Source: an uncultured Porphyromonadaceae bacterium
GTDB lineage: Bacteria > Bacteroidota > Bacteroidia > Bacteroidales > UBA11471
Length of the DNA stretch: 61,593 bases
Reading direction: 5' to 3'
Assembly (NCBI GenBank): GCA_900542765.1
Contig: UQOX01000014.1
Location: 1-61,593, forward strand
In this document: in pieces, positions 38,587-47,019 of the stretch
Numbering within the stretch: the stretch's first letter is position 1
Layout: every line of letters starts with the position of its first letter
Made by a program: the position numbers and the translations under genes
The notes under the pieces: model-generated
Told to the model about the DNA's origin: nothing
Seen by the model: the letters and a program-made list of their open reading frames with translations, nothing else
Database searches by the model: none

Positions 38587-39357
38587 TTAGTCGAGAAATG
38601 AGGTAAGGGGGCTGCTGGCGATGGCGTGGGCACATTGTGCGCCGAGGCCGGCTTCGTAGGCCCGTCGGCCGGCGATAACCGCCTCTTTGAATGCGATGGC
38701 CATTTCGACGGGATTTCCCGCTACGGCGATGGCGGTGTTGACCAGCACGGCGTCGGCTCCCAATTCCATGGCTTCGGCGGCATGTGAAGGCGCACCGATA
38801 CCGGCATCGACGACAACGGGCACGCGGCTCTCGGCGATGATGATTTCGAGCAGGTCGCGGGTGCGCAATCCTTTGTTGGTGCCGATGGGGGCGCCCAAGG
38901 GCATGACTGTGGCGGCACCCACCTCTTCGAGCCGTTTGCACAAAACGGGGTCGGCCTGTATGTAGGGCAGCACGACAAATCCCATCTTTACCAGCTCTTC
39001 GGTCGCTTTCAAGGTCTCTATCGGGTCGGGAAGCAGGTATTTGGGGTCGGGGTGTATTTCGAGTTTGATAAAGTTCGTTCCGAATGCTTCCCGGGCCAGT
39101 TGGGCGGCGAGGACGGCTTCTTCGGCATTGCGCACACCCGAGGTGTTGGGAAGCAGTTGTATGCTCTCTTTGCGAATGTGGGTGAGAATGTCGTCTTGTT
39201 GCGGTGCGTCCATGTCGACGCGTTTCATGGCGACGGTTACCATTTCCGACTCCGATGCGAGAATGGCTTGTTGCATCAAATCGTTTGAACTGAATTTGCC
39301 GGTTCCGACAAACAGGCGGGAGTTGAACTCCCGTCCTCCGATAATCAATTTGTTCAT
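38587..39357 (-). CDS. thiG: Thiazole synthase
   Basis: This 256-residue TIM barrel forms thiazole phosphate from deoxyxylulose phosphate, dehydroglycine and ThiS thiocarboxylate. The FVGTGKF start, the Schiff-base lysine in FIKLEI (about 97), [21 protein letters not shown] and VLVNTAIA are characteristic. Its ATG overlaps the thiE stop by 4 bp. Confidence 0.97.
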   Translation of the reverse strand: MNKLIIGGREFNSRLFVGTGKFSSNDLMQQAILASESEMVTVAMKRVDMDAPQQDDILTHIRKESIQLLPNTSGVRNAEEAVLAAQLAREAFGTNFIKLEIHPDPKYLLPDPIETLKATEELVKMGFVVLPYIQADPVLCKRLEEVGAATVMPLGAPIGTNKGLRTRDLLEIIIAESRVPVVVDAGIGAPSHAAEAMELGADAVLVNTAIAVAGNPVEMAIAFKEAVIAGRRAYEAGLGAQCAHAIASSPLTSFLD

Positions 39358-39980
39358 AATTTGTTGTTATTAATAGATTCGATAATTTTTCGAGTTTCTT
39401 CTGCGGGCTTTTCGGCGTTCAGGATTGTCCCCGATAAAGCGATGCCGGCGATGCCTGTTGTCATGAGTCGGGGTATGTCGTCGAGCGTGATGCCGCCGAT
39501 GGCGACGATGGGGAGGGTGTATCCTTTGTCTCGGCAGGCTTGTAAGATGTGCCGATAGCCTTCGATGCCCAGAATGGGACTCAGCTTCTTCTTGGTCTCT
39601 GTGAAGCGGAAAGGTCCCAGTCCTATGTAATTTACCCCGCTTGCAACCAGGTAGTCGATGTCGTCGATGGTGTTGGCCGTCCCGCCGATAATGGCTTTCT
39701 TGCCGAGAATGCGACGTGCCTCGCGCGGCGGCATGTCGTTTTTCCCGAGGTGCACGCCGTCGGCTTTGCATTTGGAGACAAGCTCCACTTTGTCGTCGAG
39801 AATGAGGGTGGCTCCGTAGCGGTTGCAGAGCGCGCGCAAGGGGTGGGCGACAGCGAGAATTTCGTCGTCGCCGGCCTCCTTCATGCGTAGTTGTATCCAT
39901 CGGCAGCCCCCTTCGAGAGCGGCTTGTGCCGATGTGTAGTAATCATATCGTTCGTTGGTGTGCGTGATAAATTGTAGCAT
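39354..39980 (-). CDS. thiE: Thiamine phosphate synthase
   Basis: ThiE joins HMP-PP and thiazole phosphate. The 208-residue TIM barrel has IQLRMKEA, the Mg/pyrophosphate site [20 protein letters not shown] with [12 protein letters not shown] and [12 protein letters not shown]. It is the canonical copy, in contrast to the diverged paralogue just upstream. The gap to that gene is 10 bp. Confidence 0.94.
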   Translation of the reverse strand: MLQFITHTNERYDYYTSAQAALEGGCRWIQLRMKEAGDDEILAVAHPLRALCNRYGATLILDDKVELVSKCKADGVHLGKNDMPPREARRILGKKAIIGGTANTIDDIDYLVASGVNYIGLGPFRFTETKKKLSPILGIEGYRHILQACRDKGYTLPIVAIGGITLDDIPRLMTTGIAGIALSGTILNAEKPAEETRKIIESINNNKL

Positions 39981-39990
39981 GGCGTGCAGG

Positions 39991-40581
39991 TTAGTGTCTC
40001 AGATAGGCTTTCAGGGTTTCCATGCGGACGGCGGTTTCTTCGGGCGACGCTGCTTCCCACAGGTAGCCGAGCATCGCGGCTCCGCCAAATCCCCAGCCTT
40101 CGATTTGTGGAAATTGTTGCGGTGTGATGCCGCCGAGGGCGTAGACGCGTTGGGTGATGATGCCTTCTTGTCGGGCTCGGTCGAGGGTCTCGGCCGGGAA
40201 GTGTGAGGTGTATCCTTTTTTTGAAATGCTGTCGTAGATGGGACTGAGGAAACAATAGGTCGTGTCGCGGCATGTCTTTACTTCATCGAGGCTGTGGCAC
40301 GAACGTCCCGTGATGCCTTGATAGCCGGCCGGACACACCGGGTTGCGGCGGTTGAGGTGCAATCCGCCTACGGGGTACTCGTGGGCCAGCTCGAAGTGGT
40401 CATGGAGAATCAGCCGGGTGTGGTACTCGGCCGGAATGTGTTCCAGCAAGGTGGCGATTTCGTCGGACAAATATCCCGGTTTGCGTATGTGCATTTGGTC
40501 AAGGCCGCATTCGAGCCAACGCACGATTTGGGCCGCCTCCCCCTCGAATATCGTTTCGCTTGTAATTCCTATCAGTTTCAT
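39991..40581 (-). CDS. ThiE/TenI-like protein, diverged paralogue
   Basis: The 196-residue TIM barrel is related to ThiE: LDQMHIRKPG, LILHDHFELAHEY, GGLHLNRRN and YALGGITPQQFP mirror ThiE segments. The acidic residue of the D-D pair in the Mg site and the Asp after HLG are replaced (HDHFE and NRRN), which points to a TenI-like or altered role rather than true thiamine phosphate synthesis. It follows a terminator-like hairpin (40598-40635) and begins the second half of the operon. Confidence 0.85.
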   Translation of the reverse strand: MKLIGITSETIFEGEAAQIVRWLECGLDQMHIRKPGYLSDEIATLLEHIPAEYHTRLILHDHFELAHEYPVGGLHLNRRNPVCPAGYQGITGRSCHSLDEVKTCRDTTYCFLSPIYDSISKKGYTSHFPAETLDRARQEGIITQRVYALGGITPQQFPQIEGWGFGGAAMLGYLWEAASPEETAVRMETLKAYLRH

Positions 40582-40597
40582 GTAAAATCAAAAAAAG

Positions 40598-40635
40598 AAA
40601 AGCCCGATTCCCGATGTCATGGGAATCGGGCTTTT
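40598..40635 (-). terminator. Strong terminator inside the thiamine operon
   Basis: AAAAGCCCGATTCCC (minus strand, from 40635) pairs perfectly with GGGAATCGGGCTTTT around an 8-nt loop, followed by CTTTTTTTG. It is 28 bp after the thiS stop and 17 bp before the next ATG. It should end or reduce transcription between thiS and the thiE-like gene. Confidence 0.88.
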
Positions 40636-40662
40636 ACATGGTTTTGTCATCGAAGAGAATCA

Positions 40663-40863
40663 TTATCCGCCGCAGGCAGCGTGAATGACGGTCACCTTGT
40701 CGTTGTTTGACAAGAATGTGGTTGCCCAATCGTCTTTGCTGATGATGCGGTTGTTGACGGCGACGGCAATACCCTCGGACGAGATGCTTTGTCCTAAAAG
40801 CAATTCTTTGAGAGTTGCCCGGCTGCCAACACATATTTCTTGACGGTTCAAAAAGACTTTCAT
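40663..40863 (-). CDS. thiS: Sulfur carrier protein ThiS
   Basis: The 66-residue ubiquitin-like protein ends in Gly-Gly (HAACGG), the site of adenylation by ThiF and of thiocarboxylate formation. NGxxxxxxxSxTLxELL-type features appear as LNRQEICVG and ATLKELLL, and VAVNNRIISKDDW is typical. It lies 22 bp after thiD. Confidence 0.95.
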   Translation of the reverse strand: MKVFLNRQEICVGSRATLKELLLGQSISSEGIAVAVNNRIISKDDWATTFLSNNDKVTVIHAACGG

Positions 40864-40885
40864 ACCTTATACGCAGAGTTTATCG

Positions 40886-41722
40886 TTATTTTGTGTTGTT
40901 TTTCGCGAGAAGAGGGAGTGGGGCGAAGAGATGGTTCAGAGGACCGTGGCCGTGGCCTACCGTCACATGGGCGCCCGCTGTCAGACCTTCGTGGACATAT
41001 TGTTTCGCGAGAGCGATAGCGGTTTTCAACTCTTTGCCCAAAGCCAAATAAGAAGCGATAGCCGAAGAGAGTGTGCACCCTGTGCCGTGAGTGTTGGGCG
41101 TGTCGACCTTTTCGGCCGAGAACAGGAGCGGGGCGTTGCCCGAGGTGAAAAGTATGTCGTTCATCGCCTGTTGCATAAGATGTCCGCCCTTGATGAGGAC
41201 GGCTCGACAACCCATTCCCAGGAGGACTTCTCCTGCGCGATACATGTCGGGCTCGCTGTGAATGGCGATTCCCGACAGGAGGGCGGCCTCTTCGGTGTTG
41301 GGCGTGATGAGGGTCGCCCGTGGGAAGAGTCCCGCTTTCAGGGCATCTACAAGGTGGTCGTCGCCGTAGAGACGGTGGCCGCTGGTCGATACCAATACCG
41401 GGTCGAGCACAATGTGCAGGGGTGCATATTTGTCCAACATGTCAATGGTCGCAGCGATGGTCTCGACAGAGAAAAGCATACCTATTTTCACGGCATCGCA
41501 GGCAATATCGGAAAATACGGCTTCGAGTTGTGCTTTTACGATATCCGGGGTTATGGCTTGAATGCCGGTCACGCCGCAGGTGTTTTGTGCGGTCACTGCT
41601 GTAATGACAGACATACCATACACGCCCAGTGCTGACATCGTTTTGAGGTCGGCTTGTATGCCGGCGCCTCCGCTACTGTCCGAGCCTGCAATAGTAAGGC
41701 AAGTGGGATAATGACATTCCAT
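40886..41722 (-). CDS. thiD: Hydroxymethylpyrimidine/phosphomethylpyrimidine kinase
   Basis: ThiD phosphorylates HMP and HMP-P. The 278-residue ribokinase-fold protein begins with [19 protein letters not shown] and has TPNTEEA and the anion-hole/catalytic segment [18 protein letters not shown]. It is the first gene after the TPP riboswitch. A hairpin (41724-41742) adjoins its start codon. Confidence 0.95.
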   Translation of the reverse strand: MECHYPTCLTIAGSDSSGGAGIQADLKTMSALGVYGMSVITAVTAQNTCGVTGIQAITPDIVKAQLEAVFSDIACDAVKIGMLFSVETIAATIDMLDKYAPLHIVLDPVLVSTSGHRLYGDDHLVDALKAGLFPRATLITPNTEEAALLSGIAIHSEPDMYRAGEVLLGMGCRAVLIKGGHLMQQAMNDILFTSGNAPLLFSAEKVDTPNTHGTGCTLSSAIASYLALGKELKTAIALAKQYVHEGLTAGAHVTVGHGHGPLNHLFAPLPLLAKNNTK

Positions 41723-41723
41723 A

Positions 41724-41742
41724 TTCTCAGTCGTTTTGAGAA
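41724..41742 (-). promoter_or_regulatory. Hairpin next to thiD start, likely expression platform
   Basis: TTCTCA and TGAGAA pair around a 7-nt loop directly before the ATG on the minus strand. It could hide the ribosome entry region when TPP is bound. No terminator hairpin is seen between aptamer and ATG, which favours translational control. Confidence 0.5.
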
Positions 41743-41797
41743 AGTACCGGAATATGGGTCAGGCTGTTTGTGAGATATTTTGGTTTGGTTTTCTCTA

Positions 41798-41872
41798 TGA
41801 ACAAATTCCTTCTCGGCATTACCCGGGCAGGTTCATAGGGTGTAATCTCAGCCGTTTGTTCCGGCACCCCTT
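41798..41872 (-). promoter_or_regulatory. TPP riboswitch (THI element) aptamer
   Basis: On the minus strand the RNA reads GGGGUGCC, then GGCUGAGAUUACACCCU (pyrimidine-binding arm), CUAUGAACCUG, CCCGGGUAAUGCCGAGAAGG (pyrophosphate arm). These are the invariant segments of the TPP aptamer. It is 76 bp upstream of thiD and controls the thiamine operon. Confidence 0.96.
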
Positions 41873-41884
41873 TTGTTTCTGTGA

Positions 41885-41892
41885 CAAAAATA
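41885..41892 (-). promoter_or_regulatory. -7 box of the thiamine operon
   Basis: TATTTTTG on the minus strand is 12 bp upstream of the aptamer's first conserved base, so transcription would start at the riboswitch. No clear -33. Confidence 0.6.
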
Positions 41893-41960
41893 GGAAATAA
41901 TTATTTATTCCGAGGAATATTTGATAAAAAAAAGACATTCCCCGACACCCGCTTTTGTGC

Positions 41961-41998
41961 AAAAAAGCGAGACACCAATCTCTCGATTGATGTCTCGC
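41961..41998 (-). terminator. Terminator of the sigma-factor operon
   Basis: The minus-strand stem GCGAGACATCAATC / GATTGGTGTCTCGC has one mismatch and a GAGA loop, followed by TTTTTTG. It is about 45 bp after the NigD-like stop. Confidence 0.9.
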
Positions 41999-42043
41999 GG
42001 CACTTTTACTGGAAAAAAGTCTGTATATGTTCTGAAATTGTTT

Positions 42044-42772
42044 TTAATCGCTGAATTTGGTCGACATCGTGTAGATGTATCCTCCGAGGTCCTGTTTCCA
42101 TACCGAGGTGAATCCCGAGTTAGAGGCGCTCCGGTACAATAAGGTGAGGGAGGTGATGTTCGACGGATAGTCGGGCAGTTCGAATGTGTACCATACATCG
42201 CGCGTCTCTTTCGACCATTCTGCCATTTCATAGGCGACAATGAGGGTGTCGGTGGTCATTCCCATGTAATTGGGGTCGGCCGGCGTGTTTTTCTGAATCA
42301 GGCTCACATGGCCTTCCCCGGCGTAGATTCTCACGTTCATCGTCAACATGTTGGGGGTGATTTCGGTTCCGTAAGTAATATACGGTTGGGCGATGGCGCG
42401 CAGCGTATCGGTTGCCTTGAAGTCAAAATCTCCGGGCATTTCGGTAAAGTCGTCTATGCCCCAGGTGTCGATATTTGAGAAGGTGGCATCGTATATGCCT
42501 TTGGCTTCGGCATTGGCGGTCTGGTTGTCCCAGTCGATGGTATAATATACGATGGCGCGGGCAATGCTGTCTTCGAGAGTGGGAATGCCGGCTCCCGTGA
42601 TATTGAGGTTTATATCATCGAGTCGTATGCAGGGCGTGTTGTTTAGGTTGAGAATGGTGCCTGTCCCATACGAGGTGGTCATGTTGCCTTTATCGCCGAG
42701 GCAGCTGCTCAGGCCGCAAAGCGAGAGCAGAATGAGTGAGGAGAAAATGAGTCCTTGTTTTGTCCGTTTCAT
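42044..42772 (-). CDS. NigD-like lipoprotein
   Basis: The 242-residue protein has a lipoprotein signal peptide with the lipobox LSSC at residues 21-24. The rest, mostly beta-strand, matches the NigD-like family of Bacteroidales surface or periplasmic lipoproteins (GTGTILNL, LDDINLNITG, LTMNVRIYAG). The function of the family is not established. It is the last gene of the ECF sigma unit, 18 bp after the barrel gene, so its expression probably follows sigma activity. Confidence 0.8.
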   Translation of the reverse strand: MKRTKQGLIFSSLILLSLCGLSSCLGDKGNMTTSYGTGTILNLNNTPCIRLDDINLNITGAGIPTLEDSIARAIVYYTIDWDNQTANAEAKGIYDATFSNIDTWGIDDFTEMPGDFDFKATDTLRAIAQPYITYGTEITPNMLTMNVRIYAGEGHVSLIQKNTPADPNYMGMTTDTLIVAYEMAEWSKETRDVWYTFELPDYPSNITSLTLLYRSASNSGFTSVWKQDLGGYIYTMSTKFSD

Positions 42773-42790
42773 ATTTAATGTTTTTGTGTG

Positions 42791-44077
42791 TTAGAATTTG
42801 GTCCTGATTCCCAAGTGGAAAGCAAAGTTCAACGGCTTGTCTTTCCACAGGTTTTCGATGGATTTGTTCCCGTTGTCGAAGAAATAGGCGAGAGCCGGCT
42901 CGGCATAGATGTCGAAGTGCCGTGAAATGATGTAACTGACGCCGACTTTTAGGTGGGCCGACCATTGTACTCTCCGGTCTCTGATATTCTCGGTATAGGT
43001 ACTGTATGCCAGTTGCGTGTAAGTGTCATCGGTTCGACGGCCGTAGATGTTGAAGTCCATTCGTGGCCCGGCCGCTGCATACAGGCCGATGAAGCGTGTA
43101 TTGAAAAATTTGAATCGCACCATGAGCGGGATTCCCAGGTAATGCAATTCTTGTTTTCCTTCGCGTTGCAGGTTCTCGGTTTTATAGTCCGAACGCAGCA
43201 GGGTATATACCAGCCCGCTTTCGAGTCCCCACCGTTTTCCGAATTGCTTTTCGACCGTGATGCCTACCGAAATGGGTACTTTATGTTGATATTTCAGTAT
43301 CTGGCTCTCATTGGCATAATAGAGGTTGCTTCTCGTGATGCGGGTGTCCTGGGCATACTGGGTGGCCGAGATGGCATTGGCCGAGACGATGCCCAAGGAA
43401 CAGCCCGGGTCGTTTTGTCGGTCGCTTCTCTTCCGGCTGGTGGGAGAGGCGTGGGCATATTGCATGGTTGTCGTGTGGCCTGACGTTGTCTCTTTTGCCC
43501 GATGCGACGGCTCTGTTCCGCTATTGTCGACCGAGGTGCCTTCTCCCCGGATTTCCCGCCCGGCCTTGTTGTCGTGGCGGTGATTCTCTTCCGAGGGTTG
43601 CCCTTGAAGAGTCTCTTGGGAAGTGGTGACTGCGTCGGAGCCGTGTACTTGGGCAGGAAGTTGTTGCTCTTGCCCGATTTCTTGTGCCACCATGTCGGGT
43701 CGTGTGGCGGCCGGCTTGGAGCCGGTTCCGATTGACGCCCTTTCGGCCATTGCCGGTTGTCCCTGATTTTGGTTGTCGGGGCTTTGTGCCTGTGTCTCCG
43801 TCAGGGTCGGCGAGAGTGATTCTGTGGCGAGACTTGCCTCTTCAATCGTTTGCTGCACCCATCTCGTCCCGGACGTGTGGGGTTGCAGGAGCAAGTAGCC
43901 CGACAGCCAGCAAGCCAACAGCAACGATGCGGCAGCGGCATACCGCACATACTTTTTCCAGACAGGGACCTTCCGCTTCGACGGCAGTCGGCGCTCTATC
44001 TCCTCCCAAAGACCGTCGGGAACGTCCACTTCATGGTCTTTCAGTTTCGATTGTATCACTCTGTCTGATGGTTTCAT
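42791..44077 (-). CDS. Anti-sigma-like N-terminus fused to outer-membrane barrel domain
   Basis: The 428-residue protein has a cytoplasmic N-terminus with the VPDGLWEEIERRL segment found in Bacteroidetes anti-sigma-like proteins (about 19-31), one transmembrane helix (about 46-64) and a Gln/Ser/Thr-rich low-complexity linker (about 65-235). A C-terminal barrel-type domain (about 236-428) follows with VPISVGITVEKQFG, YLGIPLMVRFKF and an FHLGIRTKF end. It is encoded 26 bp after an ECF sigma factor. It may sense the outer envelope and hold the sigma factor; there is no cleaved signal peptide. Confidence 0.8.
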   Translation of the reverse strand: MKPSDRVIQSKLKDHEVDVPDGLWEEIERRLPSKRKVPVWKKYVRYAAAASLLLACWLSGYLLLQPHTSGTRWVQQTIEEASLATESLSPTLTETQAQSPDNQNQGQPAMAERASIGTGSKPAATRPDMVAQEIGQEQQLPAQVHGSDAVTTSQETLQGQPSEENHRHDNKAGREIRGEGTSVDNSGTEPSHRAKETTSGHTTTMQYAHASPTSRKRSDRQNDPGCSLGIVSANAISATQYAQDTRITRSNLYYANESQILKYQHKVPISVGITVEKQFGKRWGLESGLVYTLLRSDYKTENLQREGKQELHYLGIPLMVRFKFFNTRFIGLYAAAGPRMDFNIYGRRTDDTYTQLAYSTYTENIRDRRVQWSAHLKVGVSYIISRHFDIYAEPALAYFFDNGNKSIENLWKDKPLNFAFHLGIRTKF

Positions 44078-44103
44078 TCTATCTTATCTTCCTTTGCAGA
44101 ACC

Positions 44104-44628
44104 TTATAGTTCGTTCAAACGTTTTTGTAACCATTTCTTGGCCCGGGTCAGTTGAGAACGCGAGGTGCTCTCGGTAATTCCCAGCATCGTGCCGATTTCT
44201 TTGTGGTTGTATCCTTCCACGACGAAGAGGTTGAATACGGTTCTGAAACCGGCCGGTAACTCGGCAATCAACTCCATCAATTCGTCGGCCGACATCTGTT
44301 CGACCGTTGAGTCGTCGATTTCTTGCAGGGGCTCGTTGTCGTCGATGTCGACGGTTTCGCGCAAGATGTCGTTGCGACGGAGATACTCCAAGGCGGTGTT
44401 GATAAATATTTTTCTCACCCAACCCTCAAAAGAGCCATTGCCCGTGTAGCTGTCGATTGCCGTAAAAACCTTGATAAATCCCTCTTGCATCAAGTCTTGT
44501 GCCGTGTCGTAGTCGCGACCGTAACGCATACACACCGCCATCATTTTGCGGGCGTACAAGTCGTAGAGGGCACGTTGCGCCTGGGGATTGTTTTTTCTGC
44601 AATTGTCGATCAGCTCTTTTTCTGTCAT
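44104..44628 (-). CDS. ECF-family RNA polymerase sigma factor
   Basis: The 174-residue protein has region 2 (YDTAQDLMQEGFIKVFTAI, FEGWVRKIFINTALEYLRR) and region 4 (FVVEGYNHKEIGTMLGI, STSRSQLTRAKKWLQ) and no regions 1 or 3. It is the first gene of a three-gene unit with the anti-sigma/barrel protein and NigD-like lipoprotein. A 13-bp perfect inverted repeat lies upstream. No housekeeping -7 box is found before it, so it may be self-activated. Confidence 0.93.
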   Translation of the reverse strand: MTEKELIDNCRKNNPQAQRALYDLYARKMMAVCMRYGRDYDTAQDLMQEGFIKVFTAIDSYTGNGSFEGWVRKIFINTALEYLRRNDILRETVDIDDNEPLQEIDDSTVEQMSADELMELIAELPAGFRTVFNLFVVEGYNHKEIGTMLGITESTSRSQLTRAKKWLQKRLNEL

Positions 44629-44654
44629 GAGAAAGTGGCAGGGCTTTTTGACAA

Positions 44655-44694
44655 GCAGCTATTAGTCAGATGTGGAAAATCGACTAATAGCTGC
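44655..44694. repeat. 13-bp perfect inverted repeat upstream of the sigma gene
   Basis: GCAGCTATTAGTC (44655-44667) and GACTAATAGCTGC (44682-44694) are separated by 14 bp. It lies between the end of the DUF1015 gene and the start of the sigma gene, both on the minus strand. The T-tract after it is weak, so it may be a terminator or an operator. Confidence 0.7.
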
Positions 44695-44758
44695 ATGATG
44701 AGATGTTTTTTTTGAGGTTTTTATGACCTCTTGTGTTTTTTATGCTCTTTTTAAAGCA

Positions 44759-46003
44759 TCAGGCAAGTTTGTGTATGACGAGACCCGACCGCAGTTTGGG
44801 TTCGAACCAAGTCGTCTTGGGGGGCATGATGTTGCCCGAGTCGGCAATATCCATGAGTTGTTTCATCGAGACGGGGTAGAGGGCGAGAGCCACTTTCATC
44901 TCTCCGCTGTCGACACGGCGTTTCAACTCTTCGAGACCGCGTATGCCGCCTACGAAGTCGATGCGTTTGTCGCTGCGCAGGTCGGTGATGCCCAAAATGT
45001 CGCGCAGAATCAAGTCCGACGAAATCGTGACATCGAGTACCCCGATGGGGTCGTTGTCGTTGTAGGTGCCGGCTTTGGCTGTCAGCGAGTACCAATCGCC
45101 GCCGAGGTAGAGCGAGAAGTTGTGAAGGGCGGTAGGGTGATAGATTTCCTTCCCTTTTTTCTCGACGGTGAAATTCTCGGCCAGTCGGGCGAGGAAGGCT
45201 TCATCGCTCAGCCCGTTGAGGTCTTTTACCACACGGTTGTAGTCGATGATGTGCAGTTGCGATGCCGGGAAGCACACGGCCAGGAAGTAGTTGTACTCTT
45301 CGTCGCCACGGTGGTTGGGGTTTTGGCGGGCTTTTTCGGCACCGACAAGAGCGGCGGCAGCGGTGCGGTGATGGCCGTCGGCAATGTAGAGGTAGGGAAT
45401 GGCGGCAAACAACTCGGTGATGCGCTGTATGGTGGCCGGGTCGTTGATGAGCCAGAAGTGGTGTCCGAATCCGTCGGGAGCCGTGAAGTCATACTCGGGC
45501 TCTCCTTTTACGGTTTCGGCCACGATGGCGTCGAGTTCGGCATTGTCGGGGTAGGCAAAGAATACCGGTTCGATGTTGGCATTGTTGATGCGGACATGTT
45601 TCATGCGGTCTTCTTCCTTGTCGCGGCGGGTCAGCTCATGTTTTTTTATCACGCCGTTGAGGTAGTCGTCGACGTTGGCGCATACGACGAGGCCATATTG
45701 GGTGCGGCCGTTCATTGTTTGGGCGTAGACGTAGTATTTTTCGCTCGGGTCTTGTACTAGCCACCCTTTTTTCTGGAAAAGGTTGAACTGCTCGACAGCC
45801 TTGTCATAGACTTTGGGGTCATGTTCGTCGGTACCCGGTGCGAAATTGATTTCGGGTTTTATGATGTGGTAGAGCGATTTCTCGTTCCCGGCAGCCTCGG
45901 CGCGGGCTTCTTCCGAATTGAGCACGTCGTAGGGGCGTGAAGCGACCTCTTCGACCAGTTCACGAGGCGGTCTTATTCCTTTGAAGGGTTTGATTTTTGC
46001 CAT
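44759..46003 (-). CDS. DUF1015 family protein
   Basis: The 414-residue protein begins MAKIKPFKGIRPPRELV and contains VASRPYDVLNSEEA, HELTRRDKEEDRMKH and YIADGHHRTAAA, all typical of DUF1015. The histidine pair in DGHHR suggests a metal or nucleotide site, but no activity is established. In many anaerobes this gene sits beside serA and serC, as here (83 bp after serA), suggesting a link to serine metabolism. A terminator-like hairpin (46025-46070) lies between. Confidence 0.88.
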   Translation of the reverse strand: MAKIKPFKGIRPPRELVEEVASRPYDVLNSEEARAEAAGNEKSLYHIIKPEINFAPGTDEHDPKVYDKAVEQFNLFQKKGWLVQDPSEKYYVYAQTMNGRTQYGLVVCANVDDYLNGVIKKHELTRRDKEEDRMKHVRINNANIEPVFFAYPDNAELDAIVAETVKGEPEYDFTAPDGFGHHFWLINDPATIQRITELFAAIPYLYIADGHHRTAAAALVGAEKARQNPNHRGDEEYNYFLAVCFPASQLHIIDYNRVVKDLNGLSDEAFLARLAENFTVEKKGKEIYHPTALHNFSLYLGGDWYSLTAKAGTYNDNDPIGVLDVTISSDLILRDILGITDLRSDKRIDFVGGIRGLEELKRRVDSGEMKVALALYPVSMKQLMDIADSGNIMPPKTTWFEPKLRSGLVIHKLA

Positions 46004-46024
46004 ACGGTTTTGTTTTTAAAATAA

Positions 46025-46070
46025 AAGAGGGTGAGCTATTGCATAGCGTGCGATAGTATCACCCTCTTAT
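46025..46070 (-). terminator. Terminator-like hairpin between serA and DUF1015
   Basis: AAGAGGGTGA and TCACCCTCTT pair on the minus strand, and the stem continues with CTATCGC / GC-ATAG, followed by TTTATTTT. It would partly separate DUF1015 expression from serCA. Confidence 0.72.
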
Positions 46071-46086
46071 AAATAGTGTCAGGTCT

Positions 46087-47007
46087 TTATTTGTTCACTC
46101 TGAATTTGTCGATGCCCTCTTTGAGGTATCCTACCGATTGTTTGGCGGCGGCGATACCGGCATTGATGTTGGCTTCGGCTGTCTGTGCACCCATTTTCTT
46201 GGGGGTGAAGAAGTAGCGACCGGCGAGTTTCTCGGCGAATACGTCGGCGTTGGCGGGGGCAATATCGGAGATGTACCGGAAGTCGGCGCGTTCTTCCATG
46301 AGGGCCACCAGTTCTTCTTCGTTGATAACCTCTTTGCGGGCGGTATTGATGAGGACGGCGCCTTTGGGCATCTGTTTCAACAGGTTGTAGTTGATCGATT
46401 TTTTGGTCTCATCGGTAGCGGGGATATGCAACGATACATATTGGCAGGTCTTGTAGAGCTCGTTGATGTCTTCGATGGGGGTGACACCGGCTTCTGCAAT
46501 GACGTTTGAGGGGCAATAGGGGTCAAATGCATATACGTCCATACCGAAACCTTTGGCTATGCGGGCCACATTGCGGCCTACCTGTCCGAAGGCGTGGATA
46601 CCCAGTTTCTTGCCTTTGAGTTCGGTGCCCGACGTGCCGTTGTAGAAGTTGCGAATCATCATCACGGCCATGCCGAATACCAATTCGGCGACGGCGTTGG
46701 AGTTTTGACCCGGGGTGTTCATTACGCACACGTTGTGTGCCGTGGCGGCAGCCAAGTCGATGTTGTCATAGCCGGCACCGGCGCGCACGACGATTTTCAG
46801 GTTTTTGGCGGCGTCGAACACCTCGGCGTCGATGATGTCGCTGCGCACGATGATGCCTTCGACATCTTTCACGGCTTCGAGCAGTTTGGCTTTTTCACCG
46901 TATTTTTCGAGGAGCACCAGTTCCAGTCCGGCACCTTCGATTTCTTTTTTGATACCTTCTACCGCAACGGCTGCAAAAGGTTTGTCGGTTGCAACTAATA
47001 TTTTCAT
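46087..47007 (-). CDS. serA: D-3-phosphoglycerate dehydrogenase, short form
   Basis: SerA oxidises 3-phosphoglycerate in the first step of serine synthesis. The 306-residue protein has the catalytic domain and Rossmann fold (GIHAFGQVGRNVARIAKGFGM), with VRAGAGYDNID, LHIPATDETK and NTARKEVINEEEL. It lacks the ACT regulatory domain, as is usual in this phylum. It lies 12 bp after serC. Confidence 0.95.
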   Translation of the reverse strand: MKILVATDKPFAAVAVEGIKKEIEGAGLELVLLEKYGEKAKLLEAVKDVEGIIVRSDIIDAEVFDAAKNLKIVVRAGAGYDNIDLAAATAHNVCVMNTPGQNSNAVAELVFGMAVMMIRNFYNGTSGTELKGKKLGIHAFGQVGRNVARIAKGFGMDVYAFDPYCPSNVIAEAGVTPIEDINELYKTCQYVSLHIPATDETKKSINYNLLKQMPKGAVLINTARKEVINEEELVALMEERADFRYISDIAPANADVFAEKLAGRYFFTPKKMGAQTAEANINAGIAAAKQSVGYLKEGIDKFRVNK

Positions 47008-47019
47008 GATGCGATAAGA

